From Sipunculus nudus (lineage: Eukaryota; Annelida; Sipuncula; Golfingiida; Sipunculidae), in NCBI GenBank assembly GCA_026874595.1, contig CM049312.1:76421429-76485428 (forward strand): a stretch of DNA of 64,000 bases. The letters run 5' to 3'. Numbering within the stretch: position 1 is the stretch's first letter; each line of letters opens with the position of its first letter. A program made the translations under genes and the position numbers. The notes beneath the pieces were generated by a model that did not search any database, was not told the DNA's origin, and worked only from the letters and a program-made list of their open reading frames with translations. This document shows, in pieces, positions 34,157-44,639 of the stretch.

Positions 34157-34291
34157 AAGGGAGATTCCTGGCACGAGATCATCAACGAGCACATGCCGCT
34201 TGCAGGAGTGACCTTGCTGGAGGGGATTCCTTGTGTTTTCCAAATGGAACATTTGCTTATCAGGTTGGAGCGGCACCTGGAGCCTGTTTGA
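34157..34291 (+). CDS. Exon-like 44-codon terminal segment, unrecognised
   Basis: After a stop at 34,154 the frame is open for 44 codons to TGA (34,289-34,291): GDSWHEIINEHMPLAG, then LLEGIPCVFQMEHLLIRLER and HLEPV. Composition and codon choice (GAG, CTG, AAC, ATC, GCA) are protein-like and contrast with the flanks, and the peptide looks globular and amphipathic. No ATG start fits, so it would be a terminal exon or a captured gene fragment. The acceptor is weak (no clear pyrimidine tract before GAAAG|GGAG or TAG). It follows directly on a tandem-repeat element, which could have carried it. I do not recognise the family. Confidence 0.4.
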   Translation, partial: KGDSWHEIINEHMPLAGVTLLEGIPCVFQMEHLLIRLERHLEPV

Positions 34292-34688
34292 GAGATTACA
34301 TTATTTTCTTGTCGCTGCCATTGAATTGATCGTCAGTAACTTTACTCAAAAAGTCAGGAAGAGATTTAGATTAAACTTTACTGTTACATCCACAAAAGTT
34401 ATATATGTTTAATATTATATTCCATGATATAGTTTTAAAGGTATATTTATCTGTGCGAGATAAGGCAATTTTTATACGGCCGAAGGTGAGCACGTTCTGT
34501 TATTTGGGGGCTCCTTTGTTTTGGTTAAGCACACCTGTCCTGTGATGCAACAATCAAATGTTTAAACCATTACATCCATGTTTCTAATTAATTTAATATA
34601 TTTCCTGCATGCCCATATACACATCACACAGGTTAAAATAGGTTCCCGTGAATATCTGCGGAGGTATGCGTTTATATATATATAAACG

Positions 34689-34769
<81 letters not shown>

Positions 34770-35050
34770 GTGGGACAACTGTGAATATGGGGATGTGTAT
34801 ATAGTCTGCCATTTTGTTTTCCTCTGTATGTGGGTTTGTGTGTTCATATATGTTCTCTCCTTTCCCTTTCATTACTATAAAAAGAGTACATAGATAACAC
34901 TTCACGTCTTATAGTAGCCTATGACATACACTGACACGCTATATCTTTGTGAACTTTCGATCCGTCTGCAGTGTTTCCTTTAATCCGTTCAGTTTCTACT
35001 TAACCAAAATGAAAGTGAATATATGTCACATATACCAGGATATACCTGGT
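34292..35050. other. Gene-free; (AT)n(AG)n at 34,690-34,766
   Basis: A compound AT/AG microsatellite of about 75 bp lies within AT-rich DNA; nothing else seen. Confidence 0.6.
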
Positions 35051-35054
35051 ACAT

Positions 35055-35247
35055 CAGTGGCTGATCCAGAGGGGGGGGGGGGTTGGTCCCCCACCCTTAT
35101 TTTTACCAGAAACAATCCTTTGTTGAAGGTTTCAAACCAAATTTTGCGACATGGACCCCCTCTTTCCTGAAGTGAGGACCATTTTCTTTATCTTTTCCTG
35201 GGTTGGAAACCCCCGCCCCTCCCTTGCAAAAAGCTTGATCCGCCCCT
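35055..35247. mobile_element. hAT-like MITE with CAGTGGCTGATC ends
   Basis: Left CAGTGGCTGATCCAG (35,055) pairs with the complement of CTTGATCCGCCCCTG (ends 35,248). A G-run follows the left end, and GGAAACCCCCGCCCC lies near the right. GTACAT flanks both sides (35,049-35,054 and 35,248-35,253), sharing one base with the right terminus. Related ends are at 45.57-45.76, 48.8 and 49.15 kb. Confidence 0.6.
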
Positions 35248-35253
35248 GTACAT

Positions 35254-35905
35254 GCATGTACGCTCATACGTGGCAGGTAATATCAGCTTTACCAATCACC
35301 AGAAAATGAGCGAAACAGCCGATTCCACAGGTGAGATATAAAAATGAATGATTTTCCATAAATTATCATCGTAAATCTATGGAGCCTCTTAGTAAAAAAA
35401 AATGTAATAGACGGGTATATCCATAAAAATGTCTAACATAATAAAACTATACAGTGACTCGAGTCCAGTCTAAAAGTGCGTGATATAGTAAAATACACTT
35501 TTCATTTGCAGTGGTGTAAATGAAAGGGGGGGGGGGGGTATGACGCGGGAGGGTAATCAAAGTTGGGAAAACTATTTTTATGAATATAAATATATGTTTG
35601 TGTGTGTGTGATGGTGTGATATGGTGTGTTTGTGTGTGTACATTTTATTGTCTGTGTGACACATTCCAAATAAACGTAATACAATTACAGTATATAAGAT
35701 TTTAAAAAATACGGTATGTTATGGCCACCCATAACTGTGTTTTATGATTTCTATAGCGCCAACCATATCTTTTTGCCTTAGCCTTTCTGATTTAATGTAA
35801 TCTTTACTTTGAATTATATAATTTTTGTAATAATTAAAATCATATTTAAAATTATATTCAAAAGGTTCGGTATCTCAATAGAAGACGCACATATATGGAT
35901 TATTC
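35254..35905. other. No supported gene; G13-14 run near 35,527
   Basis: AT-rich with short GT runs at 35,595-35,640. Nothing else seen. Confidence 0.5.
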
Positions 35906-35911
35906 TGAGAT

Positions 35912-36015
35912 TTGATATGCATGCCTTCTGGGCCTTGATGCATGCCTTCTGGGCCTTGATGCATGCCTTCTGGGGTTTGATGCATGTCTTCTGGGCCTTG
36001 ATGCCTGCCTTCATC
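35912..36015. repeat. 21-bp minisatellite, about 5 copies
   Basis: The unit TTGATGCATGCCTTCTGGGC(C) repeats with few changes; the first copy has two extra bases. 21 bp is a multiple of three, so both strands stay open (HAFWALM on plus, CIKAQKA on minus). Confidence 0.95.
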
Positions 36016-36745
36016 TGTGGCACAACATGGCCACCATGCAATCGTTAAATTTTATTTTATTTTATTTAAATTTGTTTTTCTCATATTGTCATGTCATAGT
36101 TGTGTACAAACACACACACGAACGGAGATGAACGCACAACCTCCTGGCTGAGGCTGTAAAAGGACATTGTCACTCACTCACCCCAGTGGGTATTTACTTA
36201 TATCTTATCCTGTCAGTTCATTTGAAAAAAAATCCTTGTAAAACCCAGTAGACCAAGTGTCTCTTTTTCACCTGTTTTACATATTATTTTTTTTTTCTGC
36301 GTGATGATAAATTCAATCCAAGTGTGTCTTAATTTAAACACATCCGCGTCTACGATGGTGCGATATTGCGCATGCGCGCCAACTAATAACCAAGGAAAGA
36401 AGATGTAATCACAAATGAATTCATGAGATTTTTTACTATTGGTCGCCACTTGATCCACTGTAGTATGGCGCATATATATATATAATGGCAGGTATTTATA
36501 CTTTTTACAGGAGAGAAAAATGTGTTTCATGAACAAATGTATACTTAATATGCTTATTAAAAGAATGCATGGGTTTCTTCAATTTAAAATATGTGTGTTA
36601 TGTTTAAGGTTGATTCGATTAATTCCTAAATATTAATTAAGGATTAACTCCTCTACATGGTTTATTATATACTGCTTTAGGTGTAAACAGTGTTTTTTGT
36701 ACATGCTGTTACGAAGAGAAATTGTTGAGAGGAAAAATCCTGGGC
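36016..36745. other. No supported gene
   Basis: AT-rich; TATTGCGCATGCGCGCC near 36,364-36,380 is a local CpG word. Nothing else seen. Confidence 0.5.
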
Positions 36746-36747
36746 CG

Positions 36748-36818
36748 ATCCCGGTTTCGAACCCAGGTCGGGGGCACACAAGTCCGGCGTCCCAACCGCT
36801 TCGCTAGCAAAGCAAGCT
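36748..36818 (-). repeat. tRNA-like sequence (SINE head or tRNA pseudogene)
   Basis: On the minus strand, TTGCTAGCGAAGCGGTTGGG carries an A-box-like TAGCGAAGCGG, and GGGTTCGAAACCGGGATCGG carries the B box (about 36,753-36,764). The T-stem CCTGGGTTCGAAACCGG pairs well, but the outer acceptor stem does not close. Likely a SINE head. Confidence 0.55.
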
Positions 36819-37667
36819 TATTCACAAGCAAGACAGTTCGGTCCGCTTTTATGTCACCCCGTAACAATGCACTGTTCAGGGTTTATTTTCAGGAAATTTC
36901 AGAACTGCAAAAATATGTTATAAAGCGTCATTCCCCGGTCAGCATAAAATAAGGTAATTAACTGTAACCAGAAACTTTGGTCTAGTAAAGTGCTTCATAC
37001 CTGAATGTGTTTGATCATAACTATATACAAGGTTATGGAACCGTGTACATATACTTAAGATTATAATAGTCTTTCAGTAAATGGATCCAAATTAAAGTCT
37101 CATTTTTTCGTTGATAAGATTAATATATAATTTTAATATTATCAGTGAATTATGAATGATAATATAACAAATTGTGTTATATAATAATCGATGAAAGGTC
37201 AGTTGATGCAGAAAATCGGGTGATCGATCTTGTATTGCCATAATCGATTACAGAGTTTTTCCAACAAAGTTCAGGGTTTTTAATGACGGAAGGTATGTTT
37301 TTTTATAAAACCTGCGAAAAAAACTTTAGAACAAACTGTGGTTACTAATATATTCTTATCTAAGTGTACAATATACACTTGAGGAGTTATCAGATATATT
37401 AACTAAGATGAAAACCTATATATCAATTAAGGGGATGTACAGGTCTATATTTGATCAGAAATGTCATACTCCTCGAGGACAACCAATTTATACTGATAAT
37501 TGATCAAGAAATTACAACTGATTCCCAGCACTTCTCAGGGCGACTTATAATCGAACGTTGGTTGCTGATGAACTGTTGATGATCGATTGTGATCAAGGAG
37601 GCGACTGCCAACACTATATATAATTATATACAGAAATACGACTATTTTCAAAACCCATATATACACT
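36819..37667. other. No supported gene
   Basis: AT-rich with several ATCGAT words (37,190-37,600) that may be decayed parts of the MITE next to it. Confidence 0.45.
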
Positions 37668-38090
37668 GTGTATAGTAGTGGTGGTATTGGTTTTAAAATG
37701 AAAATCGATTATTGAAAAATAAAAACGACCGATGATCGATTATTAATCAATTATTCTATGTAGGTTCTTGATTACCCTAATTATCTGATGTAAAACTAGT
37801 TCCTAAAATATTGTAAACAGTGTGAGATGTACATCAATATTCATAATGAAACCATCAAGCCAACCGCATCTATAGATATACAAGGTCTATTTGCCGTCGG
37901 ACGATTGTTGGCTGCACAAGGTTGGGTTTTGGTGCTGTTCGTCACTTTGTTTTCGTATATCATTGACAGGAAAAGATTCTTTGCATGTGCATGCATGTAT
38001 AATCTTTTTTTTTTTTCGATTAAGCAAAAATGCAGTCGATTTTGAAAGAAAACGACCAATCATTGATTTAATCTAGTGTTGGCCTACAGC
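37668..38090 (-). mobile_element. ATCGATTA-type MITE, copy A
   Basis: The end at 37,668 reads TAGTAGTGGTGGTATTGGTT, then ATCGATTATTG and AAACGACCGATGATCGATTA. The other end near 38,085 has ACGACCAATCATTGATTTAA and CTAGTGTTGG. The complement aligns with copies B (23.82-24.24 kb) and C (19.96-20.25 kb). The frames at 37,827-38,076 are shadows of this repeat. Confidence 0.75.
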
Positions 38091-38350
38091 CTTGATATGA
38101 GCCATCGATCAAATTTAATTATTTACACATAGAGGCGTAAGAATGGGCTGTGACTATAACAACAAGACCTCTTGATCACGTCAGCATACGCCCGGGCCGG
38201 CTGGCGGTCGTGACTCTATACAGTCGACAACCCATGTGCACAATCTACATAAAGCCCACATACCAGCCGTGATTACACGAATCTCGCCACGTTTAGAACG
38301 CTGCTCGAACGTCATCATCACGCATTGTTGATTTTAAGGCCAAATAAAAT
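38091..38350. other. GC-raised patch, no gene recognised
   Basis: 38,140-38,320 has CpG words (ACGCCCGGGCCGGCTGGCGG) against AT-rich flanks. No frame or splice pair stands out. Confidence 0.4.
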
Positions 38351-38573
38351 GAAGGTATGGTTCTTAGGCACCGCCCGCGTCAATTTTAACCCCCCGCATA
38401 AAAAAAATTTATTTCGATTTTAATCTTTCAAGTAGATATAATTATACAATTTTGAAAAGTTGTCCTGTTTTTATGTAGTGCTTTTGCCCGTTTTGGGGAA
38501 AAAATATGTTATTATCATGCTTTTCCCTGATCACATTACATTTTTATTGAAACATACAAAAAAAGTAATAAAC

Positions 38574-41500
38574 AAGTGACCCAGGGGTCATGACGCTCAG
38601 CTGACCAGGAAGACATTGACAAAATTAATTTTATCATCTGAATGTCAAATTTGAATGAAATACTTTTTCCAAACTTGACCTTTTGTATAAAATCATCCAA
38701 TATTCATTGGGGGTACTATGGAGCTCTGTAGCATGAAGGATATGGGTAACAGACACCTATTTTCAAGGTTTACAAGATGACTTTTCAGGGGTCTCCCAGC
38801 ATGTCAAAAAAATAAAATTCTAGGTCCAGTTATTATGATTTGTGCCCTGTTAACAGATGACCAAATGTTTATTCTGGGGGGTATTTCAAAGCCGCATAGG
38901 ATGAAGGATATGGGTAACAGAGATGTAATTTCAGGTGCACAAGGAGACTTTTCAGGGGCCTCCCAGCATATCAAGAAAGGAGATTCTAGGTCAAGTCATT
39001 ATAATTTGTGCTCTGTTAACAGATGACCAAATCTTTACTCTGGGGAGTACTTCGGAGCCCCAGAGCATGAAGGATATGGGTAACAGAGACCTAATTTCAG
39101 GTTTCCAAGATGTTTCATGGACCTCCCTGCATGTTAAGAAAGAAGATTCTAGGTCAAGTCATTATGATTTGTGGCCTGTTAACAGATGACCAAATGTTTC
39201 TCAAAAAGGTCTCAAAAATCAAGAAAAAAATTCTTAAAAAATCAAAATACAGGTGGCACCACCAGTCTACAGAAACTGATGAAACAAGCCATTATCAATA
39301 CAAATGTAGACAATCATGGTGATCAATGCATTAGTTATTGTATCAATTTTTGCATTATTCTGGGAGGAACTTCCGAGCCTCATAGCTGAAAGGATATCAG
39401 TAACAGAGACCTTGTATCAGGTTTCCATATAGACTTTTTATGACCGTCCTTGCATGTCATGACAGAAGATTCTAGGTCCAGTTGATATGATTTGTGCCCT
39501 GTTAACAGATGACCAAATCTTAAAAGGTTTCAAAAATAGAGAAAAAAAACTTTAAAAAATCGAAAAAATACAGGTGGCGCCACCAGAATGCAGAAACTGA
39601 TGAAACATTTCATGATCAATATCCATGCAAAGAATCATGGTGATCAATATAATAATTGTTCAGATACTTGAGCTTTTGTATCAAATTTTCCATTATTCTG
39701 GGGGGTACTTCGGAGCCCCATAGCTCAGAGGTTATGAATAACAGAGACGTAATTTCAAGTTTTTAAGGAGACTTTTCATGGGCCTCTCAGCATGTCAAGA
39801 GAGAAGATTCTAGGTCGAGTTGTTACGATTTTGCCATGTTAACAGATGACCGCATCTTATGAGGTCTCAAAAATAGAGAAAAAAATTCGTAAAAAATAAA
39901 AAAAAAATACAGGTGGCGCCACCATACTGCAGAAACTGATGACACATTCCATGATCAATATTCATGCAAAGAATCATGGTGATCACTGCAATAGTTGTTT
40001 AGATACTTGAGGTTTTGTATCAAATTTTGCATTATTCTGGGGGGTACTTTGGAGCCCCATAGCTCAAAGGTTATGGGTAACAGAGACCTAATTTCAGGTT
40101 TCCAAAGAGACTTTTTATGGGCCTCCCTGCATGTCAAGAGAGAAGATTCTAGGTGTGGTCGTTACGATTTGTGCCCTGTTAACAGATGGCCACATCTTCA
40201 AAGGTCTCGAAAAAAGAGAAAAAAAATCGTAAAAATTTGAAAAAAATAGAGGTGGCGCACCCTCTCTGCAGAAACTGATGCTCATGATCAATATGTAAGC
40301 CAAAAATCATGACCATCCGTGTTGTAGTTATTGAGATACTGCAGTTTTTGTATAAAATTTTCCATTATTCTGGGGGGTATTTTGGAGCCATACAGCCTAA
40401 AGAATATGGGTAACAGAGACCTAATTTCAGGTTTCCATGAAGAATTTTCATGGGTCTCCCTGTGTGTCAAGAATGAAGATTCTAGATCCAGTTTTTATGA
40501 TTTGTGCCCTGTTAACAGATGTTCATATCTTTAAAGGTCTCAAAAATAGATAAAACATTCGTAAAAAAAACCCGAACAAATACAGGTTGTGCCACCAGTC
40601 TGCAGGAACTGATGGAACACCTCTTGATCAATAGTTATGCCACAAATCATGACCATCAGTGAAGTAGTTATTGAGATATTGAAGTTTTTTTATGAAATTT
40701 TTGACTACTCTGGGGGGTACTTTGGGGTTCCATAGCTCGAAGGATATGGGTAACAGAGACCTAATGTCTGGTTTCCATGGAGACTTTTCATAGGTCTCTC
40801 AGTGTATACAGAATGAAGATTCTAGGTCCAGTCGTTACGATTTGTGCCATGCTAACAGATGACAGCATCCTTAAAGGTCTCAAAAATAGAGGAAGAAATC
40901 GTAAAAAAATCAAACAATATAGGTGGCGCCACCAGACTGCAGGAACTGATGGAACATCTCATAATCAATATGTATGCCAAAAATCATGACCATCAGTGAT
41001 GTAGTTATTGAGATATTGAAGTTTTTGTATGAAATTTTTGACTACTCTGGGGGGGTACTTTGGGGCCCCATAGCTCGAAGGATATGGGTAACAGAGACCT
41101 TATTTCTGGTTCCATGGAGACTTTTCATAGGTCTTCTAGTGTGTCGAGAATGAAGATTCTAGGTCCAGTCGTTACGATTTGTGCCATGCTAACAGATGAC
41201 AGCATCCTTAAAGGTCTCAAAAATAGAGGAAAAAATCGTAAAAAATGGAACGATACAGGTGGCGCAACCAGTCTGCAGGAACAGATGACACATCTCATGA
41301 TCAATAGTTATGCCACAAATCATGACCATCAGTCAAGTAGTTAATGAGATATTGAAGTTTTTGTATGAAATTTTTTACTTTTCTTGGGGGTACTTTAGGG
41401 CTCCATAGCTCGAAGAATATGGGTAACAGAGACCTAATTTTGGTTTCCATGGAGACTTTTCATAGGTCTCTCAGTGTGTCGAGAATGAAGATTCTAGGTC

Positions 41501-43614
41501 CAGTCATTATGATTTGTGCCACGTTAACAGATGACAGCATCCTTAAAGGTCTCAAAAACAGAGGAAAAAATCGTAAAAAATCGAACAATACAGGTGGCGC
41601 CACAAGTCTGCAGGAACTGATGGAACATCTCATAATCAATATTAAGCCAAAAATCATGACCATCAGTGATGTAGTTATTGAGATATTGAAGTTTTTGTAT
41701 GAAATTTTTGACAACCCGGGGGGGGGGTACTTTGGGGCCCAATAGCTCGAAGGATATGGTTAACAGAGACCTAATTTCTGGTTTCCAAGGATATTTTTCA
41801 TGGACCTCTCAGTGTGCCAAGAATGAAGATTCTAGGTCCAGTCGTTACTATTTGTGCCATGCTAACAGATGACAGCATCCTTAAAGGTCTCAAAATAGAG
41901 GAAAAAATCGTAAAAAAACGAACGATAAAGGTGGCACCACCAGTCTGCAGGAAGTGATGACACATCTCATGATCAATAGTTATGCCACAAATCATGACCA
42001 TCAGTCAAGTAGTTAATGAGATATTGAAGTTTTTGTATGAAATTTTTTACTTTTCTTCGGGGTAATTTGGGGCTCCATAGCTCGAAGAATAAGGGTAACA
42101 GAGACCTAATTTCTGGTTTCCATGGAGACTTTTTATAGGTCTTTCAGTGTGTTGAGAATGAAGATTCTAGGTCCATTCGTTATGATTTGTGCCACGTTAA
42201 CAGATGACAGCATCCTTAAAGGTCTCAAAAATAGAGGAAATAAATCGTAAAAAAATCGAACAATACAGGTGGCGCCACAAGTCTGCAGGAACTGATGGAA
42301 CATCTCATGATCAATATGTATGCCAAAAATCATGACCATCAGTGATGTAGTTATTGAGATATTAAAGTTTTTGTATGAAATTTTTTACTACTCTGGGGGG
42401 GGGGGGTACTTAAGGGCCCCATAGCTCGAAGGATATGGTTAACAGAGACCTAATTTCTGGTTTCCAAGGATATTTTTCATGGACCTCACAGTGTGTCAAG
42501 AATTAAGATTCTAGGTCCAGTCTTTACGATTTGTGCCTTGTTAACAGAGATTTTACATTTTGAAAGGTCTCAAAAATAGAGAAAAAAATTCGTAAAAAAT
42601 TGAACGATACAGTTGGCGCCACCAGTCTGCAGGAAGTGATGGAACATCTCACGATCAATATGTATGCCAAAAATCATGACCATCAGTCAAGTATTTAATG
42701 AGATATTGAAGTTTTTGTATGAAACTTTTTACTTTTCTGGGGGGTAGTTTGGGGCCCCATAGCTGGAAGGATATGGGTAACAGAGACCTAATTTCTAGTT
42801 CCCATTGAGACTTTTCATAGGTCTCTCAGTGTGTCGAGAATGAAGATTCTAAGTCCAGTCGTTACGATTTGTGCCTTGTTAACAGATGTTCACATTTTTA
42901 AAGGTCTCAAAAATAGAGAAAAAAATTCGTAAAAAATTGAACGATACAGGTGGCGCAACTAGTCTTCAGGAACTGATGGAACCTCTCATGATCAATATGT
43001 ATGCCAAAAATCATGACCATCAGTGATGTAGTTATTGAGATATTAAAGTTTTTGTATGAAGGATATGGTTAACAGAGACCTAATTTCTGGTTTCCAAGGA
43101 TATTTTTCATGGACCTCACAGTGTGTCAAGAATTAAGATTCTAGGTCCAGTCATTACGATTTGTGCCTTGTTAACAGATGTTCACATTTTTAAAGGTCTC
43201 AAAAATAGAGAAAAAAATTCGTAAAAAAATCGAAAAATACAGGTGGCGCCACCAGTCTTCAGGAACTGATGACACATCTCATGATCAATATGTATGCCAA
43301 AAATCATGACCATCAGTCAAGTAGTTAATGAGATATTGAAGTTTTTGTATGAAATTTTGGAATTTACTGGGGGGGGGGGTACTTCGGAGCCCCATAGCTC
43401 AGAGGTTATGGGTAACAGAGACCTAATTTCAGGTTTCCAAGGAGATTTTTCATGGTACTCCCTGGATGTCAAGTTAGAAGATTCCAGGTCCAGTGGTTAC
43501 GATTTGTGCCTGGTTAAAGGACAGACAGACGGACAGACGGACAGACAGACAGACAGACGGACGACGGACAAAGAGTGATCGCTATAGCTCAGATGACTTT
43601 CAGTCAGCTGAGCT
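38574..43614 (+). mobile_element. Large pearl/Helentron-like tandem-repeat element
   Basis: Left end: ACAAGTGACCCAGGGGTCAT, with hairpin TGACCC-AG-GGGTCA (38,577-38,590), then CTCAGCTGAC (38,596-38,605). Core: about 16 tandem units. Right end: GACAGACGGACAGACGG-type microsatellite (43,513-43,570), then GATCGCTATAGCTCAG and a hairpin AGCTCAGATGAC-TTTCA-GTCAGCTGAGCT (43,586-43,614). The left CTCAGCTGAC and right GTCAGCTGAG are inverted copies. A microsatellite plus 3' hairpin without transposase is the layout of non-autonomous Helentron-like (HINE/pearl) elements. No Rep/helicase is encoded. Confidence 0.8.
38700..43500 (+). repeat. Tandem array, about 338-bp units with dimeric higher-order structure
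   Basis: TTCTAGGTC recurs at about 38,818, 38,983, 39,148, 39,469, 39,808, 40,148, 40,822, 41,157, 41,492, 41,833, 42,167, 42,509, 42,848 and 43,139 (variant forms near 40,482 and 43,484). The first three units are about 165 bp and lack the GGTGGCGCCACC half; the rest are 321-345 bp, except one of about 291 bp with a deletion. From 41 kb two unit types alternate: B with AGTGATGTAGTTATTG (40,994; 41,664; 42,341; 43,022) and A with AGTCAAGTAGTTAATG or a near match (41,331; 42,003; 42,684; 43,315). That is a dimer of about 675 bp. Open frames on both strands in this region are repeat artefacts. Confidence 0.92.
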
Positions 43615-43659
43615 AAAAAACACCCGCCCGCAAAAAAGTGCCTGAGAACCATACTTTTT

Positions 43660-44000
43660 TATTCATTAATTTTTTTTTTTGCCAAAACGCTTTCTTTTTC
43701 CAACACCCTCGACGCACATGAAAATACAGACTGTGACACTCAGTTGCACTCAATACCACCATCAGTGTTCCCGCTCAGTGCCCCCCCCCCCCCTTTCCAA
43801 TGATAAAAATATATGCCGAGGCCTAACTTCAAATTTTAATATACCGGTATGTGTCTTGGATCATCGAGGATAGGGGCAATAACAGCTCTATTGGTGCAAT
43901 GCGAACTTATCTGCAGTCTCGTTTTCAAATTTTAAGCGGAATGTAAAGGAGTTTAAAAAAAAAAGTAGCTCATATAGCGATAAACCGAAACCTTTATTTG
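43660..44000. other. No supported gene; C-run at 43,783-43,794
   Basis: Right of the array element. It includes a run of about 12 C and a TACCGGTA-type word; nothing else seen. Confidence 0.5.
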
Positions 44001-44004
44001 CTTT

Positions 44005-44110
44005 ACATGGATTGCGTGGCTCGGATTGTGGCGTTCAGTAGTCTGTTAATGTGGAGCAAATCACCGACCATGGACGGCCACAACAACCCAATCTCATAGA
44101 CACGAGGTAG
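44005..44110 (-). mobile_element. SINE family S2 body, headless
   Basis: GTTCAGTAGTCTGTTAATGT, CACCGACCATGGAC and CCACAACAACCCAATCTCAT align with 24,432-24,560. Confidence 0.55.
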
Positions 44111-44477
44111 AAATATTTTAATTTTGTTTTGTAATGAAGCGTGGATATATATATATATATATATATAAGTGTGAACCGTGAATCTATACACCCAAACCGC
44201 AAGACTTGACATGTCAGCCAACAGTAGTAATGAATAAAGGTGGGGCCAGGGTCAAGACTCGTGCGATTATCATTCTTATGTTATTGATTATTCTGTAAAC
44301 AAACACAAAACTTCTTGTAACCCTCCATGTATGTCACTAGATCTTTTTTCTTGTAATGATAAACAAAATATAGAGACAATTCAAAAGACTTCATACAATG
44401 ACCACACTTCTTTATGCTCCACCTATAAGCGTAATGATAAATGTACTATATATGTATAATAATGTATATGATATATC

Positions 44478-44610
44478 AAATGAATATGAGTGCTAGGTAT
44501 TAAATGAAGTTCCTGATGATGGAATAAAATTGGATAAAAATGATAAAAGTTATATCTGTAAAACATGTAACCAGCAAAGTGTTCCTCAGAAGATAGCAAT
44601 GTAGACATTG
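44478..44610 (+). pseudogene. Possible Helitron-helicase-like scrap
   Basis: An open stretch reads DDGIKLDKNDKSYICKTC. YICKTC-type Cys motifs occur in the N-terminal part of Helitron/PIF1-like helicase proteins. It is short, with no helicase Walker motif nearby, so the call is weak. Confidence 0.2.
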
Positions 44611-44639
44611 AGGTACATCATTCAGCTAGACCCTTAACG

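Larger units (their letters stand above)
38354..43655. mobile_element. 5.3-kb segment bounded by 17-bp inverted repeats
   Basis: GTATGGTTCTTAGGCAC at 38,355-38,371 is inverted, with one mismatch, at 43,639-43,655 (GTGCCTGAGAACCATAC). Between them lies the tandem-repeat element. The pair may be the true ends of a larger unit or of an older MITE that the tandem-repeat element entered. Confidence 0.6.

Noticed and set aside
36748-36818. Functional tRNA gene
   Set aside because: A and B boxes are present but the acceptor stem does not close; SINE head or pseudogene is likelier.
39955-43578. Many 60-126-codon frames on both strands
   Set aside because: Repeat the same peptide at the array period; they are shadows of the tandem unit with no coding signature.
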